64,000 nt of DNA from Catonia carolina (taxonomy: Eukaryota > Arthropoda > Insecta > Hemiptera > Achilidae). The stretch lies in assembly GCA_035578175.1 (NCBI GenBank), contig JAQMRL010000004.1, positions 43,853,401 through 43,917,400 of the forward strand, written 5' to 3'. Numbering within the stretch: the first letter of the stretch is position 1; each line of letters begins with the position of its first letter. Shown piece after piece: positions 54,455 through 64,000 of the stretch. A model generated the notes under the pieces. It was given only the letters and a program-made list of their open reading frames with translations, did no database searches and was not told where the DNA came from. A program made the position numbers and the translations under genes.

Positions 54455-55125
54455 TTAGCCACAATGGACCACTTTAGTCAATTTGGAAGCTTTCAGTCTC
54501 TTTTTAGCGTGATATTCTCTCATGTTCTGAGCACGCTTCTGTTTAGCTGCTTCTGAAAATTCCCTCTTATACTCTCTTTTTTGTGTTGTAAGCCGATAGT
54601 TGTGGTCCTTGATAACCTGTTTGTATTTAGGTGATTTTTCCGTTAGATCTTCGTGAGTTAGTCCAAGTTCTTGTAAATCCTTTTGCATAAATGGTTGATT
54701 ACAGCCTAAGTAGTTTGTCTTGATGTTGTTTAATTCTCGTCCGATCTTTATACCTCCAGGATTCCGAGTGATCCATTGCTTCATAATACATTCCAAAGCA
54801 CAGTTGAAGAGTAGCGGTGATAAACTATCACCCTGTCTGAGTCCTGTTTTTATCTCAAAGGTTCTGGAGATTTCTCCCTAGAAATTTACTTTGGACATCG
54901 TTTGTGTCAACGTAAGACCAATCAGAGATACCAATTTTGGGTGGAGCCCAAAGTTCCAAACCATCTTTAGGAGTGATTCTCTGTGTATACTATCATAGGC
55001 TTTTTTGAAGTCTACAAATGTTAGAAAAAGTTGTTAGTCCGATTTCTTGTAGTAGCGCATAATGAGCTTTAAGGTTATAATTTGGTCAGCAACTTCTCCA
55101 GGGTCCAATAAAACTTTTCTTTTTT
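54455..55125 (-). pseudogene. RTE-like RT with the catalytic box deleted
   Basis: The minus strand reads ADQIITLKLIMRYYKKSD, LTFVDFKKAYDSIHRESLLK and MVWNFGLHPKL, then GDSLSPLLFNCALECIMKQW and ITRNPGGIKIGRELNNIK. These are RT palm motifs: 'FvDFkKAfDSvhRe.L' with its catalytic D, then 'G.RQGD.LSPlLFN'. The expected YADD segment is missing. The frame jumps to a C-terminal region (KDLQELGLTHEDLTEKSPKY, EFSEAAKQKRAQNMREYHAK). The last 113 codons are open to a stop at 54,455. This is a deletion derivative, not an active enzyme. Confidence 0.85.
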
Positions 55126-56707
55126 AATTCTGAATTTTTAAACAATATTTTTTCGACTTTATGTAATATTGGCCAAATTTTGAAATATTTACTCATCTAG
55201 CTCATAAAATTAAGAATATAATGGCAAATTATTTGGTACACTAGATAAAGAAAGTTATGAAGATACTCTGTCCAAAAATTGAAGGAGATATCTTAATAAT
55301 AGTCTCAGAGTAAATCGTACCGCAGTGGAAAATACAATTTCCGAAAAACCACAGTTTTTCAAAAAGATGCAAAGCAACATGTTTAAGTACTAAGCAATAC
55401 TAAAACTTTAACAGTAAACGCAAACAGTACAACACAAATTTCTAGGTTACTATCCCAAAGAAAGCATTCACAACATGACAGCTAATTCTTGTACACGATT
55501 CCATCTGTAAGGGATAGAACTGTAATACTAACAGAATTCAAACGAAACAAAAAGTAACAACAAACAAGTCAAAATTCTGAACAGTTGTGGGCACGATCAT
55601 TTCCTATTAATTTTCAAGGGTTTACAATTACACTACAGCTAAAATTTATATACCAAACTAATCAGAAAACTACAATGAATAATAAAATAAAATCAGTTTT
55701 TCTTAATTTTTAAACGTCTGAACCCCCTTAACCTGAGAAACAATTTGAAAACTCAATTTCAATTGATTCATACGTTATGATGAAGTTTCTTTAATAAGAC
55801 ACCAATCAAGTAAATGTATAGCCCATTGGGTTCTAAAATCTAAAAATAGGGAAAAAAGTTTTTAGAACGATATAATTACCATAAATTTACGTTTTAATGT
55901 AATTTGGTTTATAATTTAAAAATACAGAGGATATAAAATTTTCAAGGATTAAAAATTACACTGAAAAATAATAATTTTGGAAAGAAAACTTTGCTGAGAA
56001 AGAGATAGAATAAACTAACAAGAGCCGAAGCGATTAGATGACCAACCAATAAACTAAGCGATGATGTGACAAGTGTCTGTTTCAGACCTCGTTCACTCCA
56101 CAGAGCTGTCATCATGTAGCAACATGGTACGCGACTATACAACCACTAAAATGACAGTCTCTAACAATTATGACAGTTCACCTAACAGCAAAGGCAGAGA
56201 TTGCATTGTTAGTTCACTGTTCCAATATGGAAACCTGATTCAGCAAATCAGAACAGTATTCTCATATAATAAACCCATATTTATATATATAAATTGCAAC
56301 ATATTGACATTACAAATTTTGCATCAAAATTAATGGTATGAATTCAATAGCACATTATTAACATGATGTAACAATATTTAAATAACAATTACAGTATGTG
56401 CACACAAAATGGAAACTGGGTGTCCGATAAGTATTGACACATTAATCTATCTATTTAATAGGCCTACGCAAAATCTTGTTCAATGTGTTTTAACTTAAAA
56501 TTCTTTTTGTCTTTAAAATAAGAAGTTCTACTTAACGGGTTAAAAAATTACATGGTTTAAAAGAGGACACTTTCAGAATTGGGTGAAAAATCCAAAAATA
56601 AAAATTGGTAAGAAGTGTAACAAGATTTTTTAAAGTAAATAACAAAATAATTGAACTAAAGTTTACATAGTGCAACCGTTGTAGTGGCGATATTGTATAA
56701 AACAGTT
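55126..56707. other. No gene seen, 1.6 kb
   Basis: AT-rich. Two overlapping short frames near 55,942-56,333 have no recognisable features. Confidence 0.55.
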
Positions 56708-56738
56708 AAGGATGATGTGTATGACGTGTAAATGAGGA
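56708..56738 (-). repeat. SINE-1 scrap
   Basis: AGGATGATGTGTATGACGTG, then TAAATGAGG, matches ~30 bp of the SINE-1 body exactly. It stands alone beside an RT relic. Confidence 0.6.
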
Positions 56739-56753
56739 GGGCCCATCTTACAT

Positions 56754-57200
56754 TTAACTTTTATTCCAAAAACATCTTCTTCTGCCTTCGAGATTAGGCA
56801 TCTCTCCCTGATCTGAATCTCTCAAATCTGCCCATCTCTTTCTCGGGCGTCCTCGTTCTCTCCTGCCCTCCAGCTTATAGCCCAGTGTCTGCTTAGGTAT
56901 CCTACCCTCCTTCATTCTGTTAACATGCTCTAACCACTGCATTTTGTTTTGAGATACCTTGTCGTTTATAGAGACGATGTTGAGTTCTCTCCTTCTCTCG
57001 GTATTCCTGTAACAATCTTCTCTACTACACCCATACGTATGTCGAATAAATTTCATTTTAGATGCTTGAAATCTACTCTCCTCTCGCTTTGATAGCACCC
57101 AAGTTTCACTGCCATGTTTCAACAAAACAACAACAAAAACTTCATTTAAAAAACATTTTTTTCTTAAACACGGAAGAAAAATATTTTGCCTCATTTTCAT
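56754..57200 (-). pseudogene. LINE RT C-terminal fragment, open frame
   Basis: A 148-codon frame includes LLKHGSETWVLSKREESRFQ, ASKMKFIRHTYGCSREDCYR, NTERRRELNIVSINDKVSQN, KMQWLEHVNRMKEGRIPKQT and YKLEGRRERGRPRKRWADLR. It matches the insect endonuclease-RT C-terminus 'YGSEtWvl.kreesriqasEMKflRr..GcTr.DrirN..ir..L' and 'RM.e.RiPKq.l.Y.p.GrRd.GRPrkRW'. The first ~30 residues (MKMRQNIFLPCLRKKC…) are not family-like. No RT catalytic region is present. A SINE-1 scrap lies just downstream. Confidence 0.8.
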
Positions 57201-58225
57201 AAAATATAATTTATTTCAAATTCATGCCACCTATCTGTTATGGACATTTTTGGAACATATAGGTATCCAAAATTTATTATACAATAATATATTACTAAAA
57301 TTAACGTTGGAACATGCCAGGTTATACTCAAATTATATTTAAATTCATTAAAAAATAAATTAAATATCAGAAACTATTTTCAATTCTAAGGAAATAAACG
57401 AAGAAACAACTCACAGAAACAAATCGTACTACTTAAAAATAACAGAAAACTAAACATTGATGTGTAGGTTTCATGTAAATAAAAAATAAAGGAGAGTAAG
57501 TAACTTAGACAAAGTAACTACACAGAATAGTTGCAACGAACGAAGATAAATTGAAGTAAACAGTAATTGGTGTTTAAGTTACAACGGTTTCAATGAAGGT
57601 AAACTAAAGTTGCAGGTAGTATCAATCAAGAATACAGTGGTATAAATCTTGGATGTGTGGCAACAAAACCACATAGTAAACAAGGGAATGAATTGCAGTG
57701 AATCTATACAGTATAATGTTTATTCGTACTATTATTTATTTAATATATTCTTAACGTAAGAATGTCTAAGTTGAATTACTTAATGAAATTAAACAGAATT
57801 AACAGGAAACATTCACTACAAAACTTATTTGAATGAATGATTGCAACTGACCAACCTCATTAATTAAAGAACATTTTAAACTAGTCTTTAAAAATAAACT
57901 ACCACGTAATCATGTTTTATTTGAAGTGCATAAATAAATAGTGACTTTTGAATTATGTAATAAATTTTCGGGTCATATAATTCGTTGCAAAATTGTGGTT
58001 ATAATTAGATAGTTAGAATATGTGGTTGTAAATAGAAGACGATTGTTTGTAAAATTGTTAAATTATCCGTGAACAAATTCTATTGAGGGTCCCTGTTCAA
58101 ACTTATGCCTAATTCACATCAAATAATACAGCAAAAAGGGATCGAATTGGGTGGTTGCCGATAACGTACAGTTCCTCCCGATGACAAATAAAAGCAAAAA
58201 AAAAAAAAAAAATAACGGGACGATA
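57201..58225. other. No gene seen
   Basis: AT-rich, nothing recognised; it ends in an A-run at 58,197-58,212. Confidence 0.6.
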
Positions 58226-58302
58226 TTCTGTATTGCATTCTGATATTCTGTTTAGATATTCTGCATTACATTCTGATATTCTGTTTAGATATTCTGCATT
58301 AA
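58226..58302. repeat. Minisatellite, ~33-bp unit
   Basis: GATATTCTGTTTAGATATTC then TGCATTACATTCT repeats about 2.4 times with small changes. It directly precedes a Rep-A copy. Confidence 0.85.
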
Positions 58303-58353
58303 TAGATTTTGGAGCAAGATTTCAGATACTTAGAATGTACGAGGCGTATTTTT

Positions 58354-59230
58354 ACTGTCTCTTACCTATATAAATACATACGAAGGAAATTATTGTTTTC
58401 ATGTCGATTTTTTGAAATCGAGTTTTCACCGGATCTACACGTTTTCAGACCCCCTGAATCAAAAAACATGTTTTTAGCGTTTGGTCTGTGTGTGTGTGTG
58501 TGTGTGTGTGTGGATGTGAACAGAATATCTCAAGAACGGAACATTGTACGAACTTGAAACTTAAGTTACATACCACTACCGGACCCGACACGAACATTTT
58601 CATCAAAATCGGTCAACCGGAAGTAGTAATTAATTCGTGTGATTTTTCACTTTTTTTGCGATTGTCTCAAAAACGGCTCCTACGATTTAAAAATCCTACG
58701 ATTAAAAATCGCCTGGTTTACTGAAATTCTTGGTCAGGCTGTTTTCATGTAAAAAATTGTTTTTTTAAGATTGTGGCTTTAATATGCATTTTAGCGTAAA
58801 AATGTATATAATAAAAGTTGTAGAGAATTAAAAATTCTACAACTTTTATTTCAAACATTGTTTTGTATAAGCTTAGTTTAGCGGTAATAAGCGATTTTCT
58901 GTTTTTTTTCACGAGAACGTGTGAAAAATCGATTTTTTTATAATTTCAGCCTTAGTATTTAATAAAATATATTGTAAATTTAAAGATCTACAACTTTAAT
59001 TAAAGCATTTTTCTCTACAGAGTCAAGTTTACCGTGAAAGAGTGATTTTTCGTATTTTTAAGACAAACTGAGGTTGATTTTCATTTTGCGTCTTTCATTC
59101 ATGATTAAAATAAGGTTATGTTTTTAAGGTTATTTTTTTTGTTTATATCTATTGTTTTATTACTAATTTTGGTTACATTGGTCAATTTTTACATTGGCAA
59201 GAGAAAGTCATGTGAGTGTTTCACACCAGA
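58354..59230 (+). repeat. Rep-A copy, near full length
   Basis: Starts ACTGTCTCTTACCTATATAA and ends TTGGCAAGAGAAAGTCATGT, then GAGTGTTTCACACCAGA. The GT tract is at 58,485-58,512. Both sub-repeats are present, with a short deletion before CTGAAATTCTTGGTCAGGCT. Small frames over it are not genes. Confidence 0.85.
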
Positions 59231-60288
59231 TTTTTTTTTTCACTTCAAATCATCACCTTCAAATTCAATGAAAAGATTTAAAAGGATTCCTAAATCAGCA
59301 TAATCAGTAACTTGATAAAAAATTGGTTTAAGTTATTAAGTTACAATGAATGGGTAAGTTGTTTAACATATTGTCTAACGGATACATATTACATATTTTT
59401 ACGGATACATATTTTTAACATATTGTCCACAAATGAATCAAAACTACTGAATCGAAATGTTTACAAAAACAATTACAAACATATTTACATGATTGTAGCA
59501 TAACGGGAAACAAGCTGCCAAATTTTTTGCACTATCAAATTACCTCATCATCCTACATACTAAAGCAACAATCGCGAGAAAGTTAGTAAAAGTAAAAAAA
59601 AACTGTTTCCAAAACATAAGAAACGGTTACAATACAAAAATATTTTCAGTAAATTAAAAAGTTATAAAATATCTTAACTAAATAAAAGTAGATTAAAATA
59701 TACTAAGTTTAAAAGATGAAGCGTTCAATAAAAAGAAAAAATGGAGAGATATAATTACAAAATGATTTATGTAGTCTGTGATAAATTTATAGCATAAAAA
59801 CAACTAACTGGATTTGATTTTAATGAATTTAAAGTGTAACATTTGATAGGATAATATGATTGATGGGCTATCCATATATATTTTAGATTGAAATGCTGCC
59901 TGACAAGTTTTCCATTAAATAAGCATATACAAGATACGGAGCGAAATAAAATGACTAAAGGCATAAACTTTGAGTAATTCTGATAAACCGGTGTTTTTAT
60001 GGCGGTAACTGAATTATGTTTGCTGTAGATTTTACAAGAATTACTTCGATACTTAAGTTATTTATTAAAATAATTTAATTTTCAATTAAATTCGATTTTA
60101 GTATTTTGTTTGTCGTTGAATTATATAATGATTTACATATAGAACCAAATATAAATAATTATGCTAATTACGATTTTTATGAATTTTTCACGTTAGAAAA
60201 TACTTAAATATTTATGAATTCAGTAGGAATTGAAACCGGCAGTTCAAAAACCAATATAAAATTAAAACAACCTGCTGTTTTAATTTTT
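59231..60288. other. No gene seen
   Basis: AT-rich, nothing recognised. Confidence 0.6.
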
Positions 60289-60483
60289 GACTAGACCCTG
60301 TTGTGAATGAAATGAAGGTGTCATTTTCAGGATAGAAAAAAGATGATTTTCAGAGAGCCTGGCATGCTGATTAGTATACTTTTCTACTGAGTGAGGAAAA
60401 CAAAGTAACTCACCACACTCCTCGTTTTACTTAGTAAAATTTCAAGAAGTTCAAACCAGCCGATGACTTAAAGAACAACAACA
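60289..60483 (+). repeat. SINE-2 copy 14, 3' half
   Basis: GACTAGACCCTGTTGTGAAT through CACACTCCTCGTTTTACTTA to GATGACTTAAAGAACAACAA. It is 5'-truncated and diverged. Confidence 0.82.
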
Positions 60484-60682
60484 GTGACCAGAATGCAATT
60501 TTTATTTCATAAAAAATTCATAAAATATATTTCAAATAATAAAAATTCACATAAAATTTGGAGGCTATTTTAAATAAATTATTAGAACTAATTTAATGAA
60601 CTTTGATATCCGTTACCCCAGATATACAGGTAACATCGCATTGGGTCAAAGGATAAATTACCTAGATCAACATCTGCCACTA
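60484..60682. other. Spacer, nothing recognised
   Basis: No supported feature. Confidence 0.5.
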
Positions 60683-60930
60683 TACCTTAACGAACTAGAG
60701 ACTGAAGATGAAGGCGGAGCATAGTGACCTAGATCACAGCAGAGAGCCAAGTGACTTTCGTTAATCGTATCCTGAGTTGTCAAGTTGTGATCCCGCTGTG
60801 GGTGACAGCGTAACAACAAGTCAGCTGGTGTTCGGTGGAACAGAGTGTGACTTAGCGAAGAGGCAACCTCACATCCGATCTTGACTGTTATTGGCTAGAT
60901 CTCATCTGTTGTCTTTAGTTCGTTGGGGTA
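60683..60930. mobile_element. 248-bp segment with terminal inverted repeats
   Basis: The left TACCTTAACGAACTAGAGAC and right GTCTTTAGTTCGTTGGGGTA are inverted repeats (17 of 20 bp), bounded by TA-type dinucleotides. The right 121 bp recur at 61,232-61,352. It could be a MITE or the boundary of a larger element. No frame. Confidence 0.55.
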
Positions 60931-61352
60931 TAGTATTCAAATCCTTATAAAAGTAACTACCTTTACTTGGATTTGAACCAGGAACCTTGCTCTCCGAAAT
61001 AAGTTGTTAAACAGTTGACTCACGGCGACGATTTTACCCATAGACAATAATTGAAAAATGAAGTGAAAATGTTTTCTATAATTGTTTTTACGTCATCTCG
61101 TAATCGGCATCATTTCATCTTCATCATAATCATCGTCTTCAGCTCCAACTACTTAATTTTTCAAAATAATATTTAATATTTCGAGATATTAATGCACATT
61201 TGAGAGTCCAGTTGAGTTTCTTTTTTACAGTGTAACACAAAGTCAGCTGGAGTTCAGTGGAACAGAGTGTGACTTAGCGAAGGGGCAACCTCCCACCCGA
61301 CTTTGGCTGTTATTGGCTAGATCTCATCTGCAGTCTTTAGTTCGTTGGGGTA
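60810..61352 (+). repeat. Pair of 121-bp direct repeats
   Basis: 60,810-60,930 and 61,232-61,352 share GGAACAGAGTGTGACTTAGC, GAAGNGGCAACCTC and TGTTATTGGCTAGATCTCAT, and end CTTTAGTTCGTTGGGGTA. The second continues into TATAAAAGG. The intervening ~300 bp hold a SINE-1 fragment and AT-rich sequence. Confidence 0.9.
60933..61046 (-). repeat. SINE-1 fragment, head half
   Basis: TATTCAAATCCTTATAAAAG, TTGGATTTGAACCAGGAACC and AACAGTTGACTCACGGCGAC, ending before the CCGGGTT head. It begins immediately after the 248-bp inverted-repeat segment. Confidence 0.8.
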
Positions 61353-61440
61353 TAAAAGGCCAAATCCAAACAAATGGAAGCGGATTATAGCCCGTAGGGC
61401 TCCCTCTCTCCGCACTCATGTCGACCAGGTTCCAAAAGAC
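61345..61440 (+). promoter_or_regulatory. TATA-box promoter-like segment, truncated
   Basis: TTGGGGTATAAAAGGCC (61,345-61,361) is a strong TATA match. It is followed by a GC-richer leader with CTCCCTCTCTCCGCACTCAT about 40-60 bp on. It is cut at 61,441 by Rep-A. It may be an LTR or LINE/DNA-element promoter remnant. Inference. Confidence 0.35.
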
Positions 61441-61930
61441 CAAAATCTTAAAAACATCGATTTTTCACACGTTTTTGTGAGAAAAAACAGAAAATCGCTA
61501 ATTACCGCTAAACTAAGCGTTATACAAAAAAATATTCGAGTTAAAAGTTGTAAGATTTTAAATTCCTATAACTTTTATTACATAAATTTTTGCGCTAAAA
61601 TGCATATTAATGCCGAAATCTTAAAAAAACAATTTTTATGTAAAAACAGCCTCTTCAAGAATTTCAGCAGACATGGCGCTTACCGTATCTTGTAAAGCAT
61701 AAAAAATTTAGTAAACCAGGTGGTTTTAAAAAAATCATATGACCCGTTTTTGAGAAAATCGCAAAAAAGTGAAAAATGACACGAATAAACTACTACTTCC
61801 GGTTGACCGATTTTGATGAAATGTTCGTGTCGGGTCCAGTAGTGGTTTAGACACCACTACTCCAACTTAAGTTAGCTTAAGTTTAAAATTTTCAAGCTCG
61901 CACGATGTAACGCTGTTGAGATATTCTGTT

Positions 61931-61964
<34 letters not shown>

Positions 61965-62091
61965 AATAGCTAAAAACATGTTTTTTGGATTCAGGGGGTC
62001 TGAAAACGTGTAGATCCGGTTAAAACTCGATTTCGAAAAATCGACATGAAACATGAAAACTTCCTATATATTCATATAGGCAAGAGAAAGT
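61441..62091 (-). repeat. Rep-A copy, one end lost
   Basis: Begins within the second sub-repeat (AAAATCTTAAAAACATCGAT), continues through CTCTTCAAGAATTTCAGCAG, a CA tract at 61,931-61,963 and GATTCAGGGGGTCTGAAAAC, and ends with the terminus GGCAAGAGAAAGT. Confidence 0.82.
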
Positions 62092-62200
62092 AAAAATTAA
62101 TGGCAACTTTTTACAAGCTGAATGACAAAAATGATCAAAAGACCAACCGTATAATTCAAACTCTTGTATTTAAGTGTATTTAGTAACATAAATTAAGGAA

Positions 62201-62593
62201 CTGCCCATAACAGACAGGTGGAGAGTCAAATTAGTTACTCTCAATCTGTTCGTTTCTGGGCTAAAATAAATAGTTCTGTTTCTTATCACATGGTCAGCCA
62301 ATTATATGACTGAATCATTTAAGAACTGAAGAGGTAATGGTGCAAAAGACACTAATCAGAGTTGTCTACTCTGAAAGTAATTAATTTCATTATACAGCCA
62401 GACCCTAAGGTGAATGAAGTGAAGGTGTCATTTGCAGAGTGGAAAATACGTGCTTTTCAGAGAGCCCGGCATGCTGATAAGCGTAACTTTTCTATTCAGT
62501 GAGGAAGGCAATGGTAAACCACCTAACTCCTCATTTTACTTAGTAAAACCTCTACAGGTTCAAACCAGTTTTTCGGCTGATGACCTAAACAAC
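62201..62593 (+). repeat. SINE-2 copy 15, 11-bp target duplication
   Basis: Full-length copy from CTGCCCATAACAGACAGGTG to GACCTAAACAAC, flanked by AAATTAAGGAA at 62,190-62,200 and 62,594-62,604. Together with copies 9 and 12, this fixes the TSD length at 11 bp. Confidence 0.92.
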
Positions 62594-62604
62594 AAATTAA
62601 GGAA

Positions 62605-63166
62605 AAATAAATTGTTTTAAGAAGAAAACTGTCATTAAATACATTCATTAAATATTGAAAAAGTTCATTAATAAAATACTTGATGAAAAGGCAAAAATAA
62701 TTAGTAAGAACCAAAAGAAATACTGTAGTACTGTAACAAAAAATAAAACAAAAAGAGAGAAAGTAAATAAACAAAACACTAAAACTGGTCACGGAGTAAT
62801 TAACTGTAGTAAGGAGACGTAAGATCCACATAAAGCGTATATTCAATGTAACGAAAAAAGAACAGTCCTTAAATGTACATAAAAGGAGAACGATACTGTG
62901 CAGCGTAATATAGCACATAGAACTAAACCAAACAGGACCACAATTAACTGAAAAACATATTAAACGTGCAGCTTTACAGCTTGTCTACATAATCCTATAC
63001 TGTCAGAGCTTACGCTGTACTTAAGCAAATATGCTATACACAACGAAAATTGGTATAGAAAACAGTTGAGGGATATTTATGTAGAAAACGGAGTATTATT
63101 AGTTTTTGGTAAAGTACAACTCGGTAACGAAGCAAATGAGCAATCATAATCGTCTTAAACCACAAA
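62605..63166. other. No gene seen
   Basis: AT-rich; the 131-codon antisense frame over 62,523-62,918 runs into SINE-2 and has no motif. Confidence 0.6.
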
Positions 63167-63543
63167 CAAGTTTTCCTTTAGGTATTGAGTTAATGAGGAA
63201 TATGAAAAAAGATACAAAGTAAAACTTCTGGATCCGAATTAATGGGTGCTTCCTAATTTTTGATAACAATACAGGTTATTAGTATAATAATAGGTTAAAT
63301 TAAGAAATAAAATTTTTGTCCGGCCACTTCTGGGGCGTACTGATTAACGCGCTAACCTACTAAGTACAAGGAAAGGGATCGATCCAGGGTAAGGTTTTAA
63401 ATCACTAACTAACAGGTTTACCTTCAGATATTGAGTTATTGTGGAATATAAAAACATACAAAGTGGTGAAACTTACGGTTATCCGACTTAATGGGTGCTA
63501 ACCAATTTCGGATAACAATAATAATAATAATAATAATAATAAG
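63167..63543. repeat. Diverged repeat pair and AAT microsatellite
   Basis: TTTAGGTATTGAGTTAATGA…CCGAATTAATGGGTGCTTCC (63,177-63,258) is repeated as TTCAGATATTGAGTTATTGT…CCGACTTAATGGGTGCTAAC (63,424-63,502). Both end in GATAACAATA, the second expanding to (AAT)n at 63,513-63,543. A SINE-4-like piece lies between them. Confidence 0.75.
63317..63401 (+). repeat. SINE-4-like head fragment
   Basis: TCCGGCCACTTCTGGGGCGT, then ACTGATTAACGCGCTAACCT and GGGATCGATCCAGGGTAAGG, correspond to the SINE-4 head at 39,545. The family tail is missing. Confidence 0.55.
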
Positions 63544-63557
63544 AAAGAAAAATAATT

Positions 63558-63992
63558 AGGAAAATTTTTGGACCTAGATGGACCGAAAACGGGTACAGAT
63601 TACAGAGAACGTCGAAAATTGAAGAATATTCCAACATAGAGACAGACATGAGGAAAAGACGCCTTCAATTTTATGGCCACATTATGAGGCTTCCTGACAA
63701 TAGACTCACATAAAGAATGGTAAAATATGTATCATCACTTGTTAATGGGGGGGAATGGATACAAAGTGTTAAAAAAGATTTAGAATTGGCCAAAATCACC
63801 AAAGAAGAAATTCTCATAAGAGACAATATTAGAACAAAAGTTAAAAAATGGGAGGTTAAACCAGAGACAAAAGCTCCAAGAACCGGAACAAATTGGAGTG
63901 AACAGAGAAAAGCTGAATTCTCACAAAGAATGAAAAACTGGTGGGCGGATAAAAAGGACAAGAAATCCCAAAAACAAACCAGATTTACTTAG
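63558..63992 (+). pseudogene. RTE-like RT C-terminus
   Basis: One frame with a single stop reads RKIFGPRWTENGYRLQRTSK, IEEYSNIETDMRKRRLQFYG, HIMRLPDNRLT, stop, RMVKYVSS, then GGEWIQSVKKDLELAKITKE, NWSEQRKAEFSQRMKNWWAD and a natural stop at 63,992. It matches 'lRkIlGP…iRkRRLkFyGHi.RL…W..evkkDle.akI…wSeeRK..fSeRMk.yW', the tail of RTE-type proteins. It is the best preserved of the four RTE tails in the window, missing only everything upstream. The antisense frame is a shadow. Confidence 0.85.
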
Positions 63993-64000
63993 CGTCTTCC

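Noticed and set aside
58226..58302. CRISPR-like short repeats
   Set aside because: Contiguous tandem units without unique spacers, in eukaryote-type DNA.
1..64000. Bacterial or viral genes, defence systems, operons
   Set aside because: No clustered long frames, no ribosome-binding-site pattern and no viral structural or replication protein signature on either strand.

Overview
The window looks like nuclear DNA of an arthropod, most likely an insect. It is AT-rich. It has no operons, no bacterial-type gene spacing and no long open frame. It is packed with tRNA-headed SINEs, mariner-type, Helitron-type and RTE/R1-type transposon remains, and TA-flanked short inverted-repeat elements. A hemipteran-like insect would fit this mix, but that is only a guess. 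I see no complete protein-coding host gene, no rRNA, no convincing intact tRNA and no CRISPR array. The window is best read as a layered transposon graveyard.

Layout. Bases 1-11 kb hold a SINE fragment, an RTE-like reverse transcriptase (RT) relic, a ~720-bp inverted repeat, a mariner deletion derivative with both ends, two SINE-4 copies, a Helitron 3' end, another RT relic, a mariner relic and a second DDE transposase relic. Bases 11-26 kb hold several copies of a ~0.9-kb terminal-inverted-repeat family (here Rep-A), a ~0.4-kb retroposon (SINE-2), tRNA-headed SINE-1 copies, two undescribed-looking short inverted-repeat elements, and a broken THAP/coiled-coil gene between inverted repeats (P-element-like). 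Bases 26-35 kb are mostly AT-rich and empty, with a possible promoter plus first exon near 27.6-27.9 kb, a target-site-flanked LINE tail, tandem Rep-A copies and a SINE inside a SINE. Bases 35-41 kb are a mosaic of RT C-terminal relics from several LINE types. Bases 41-64 kb hold more Rep-A and SINE-2 copies, a probable solo LTR, a 122-bp tandem array, a short inverted-repeat element inside Rep-A, and three further RT relics.

Family names (SINE-1 to SINE-5, Rep-A, H) are mine. I defined them by comparing copies inside this window and did not look them up. The insertions can be ordered where one element splits another and target-site duplications (TSDs) are visible. Three short segments read like host coding exons (20,743-20,945 plus; 21,856-22,023 minus; 27,864-27,941 plus). 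All three are low-confidence. Nothing here amounts to a working new system. The best leads are the THAP element, the 14.2-15.0 kb element with a repeated internal motif, Rep-A, and the three exon candidates.
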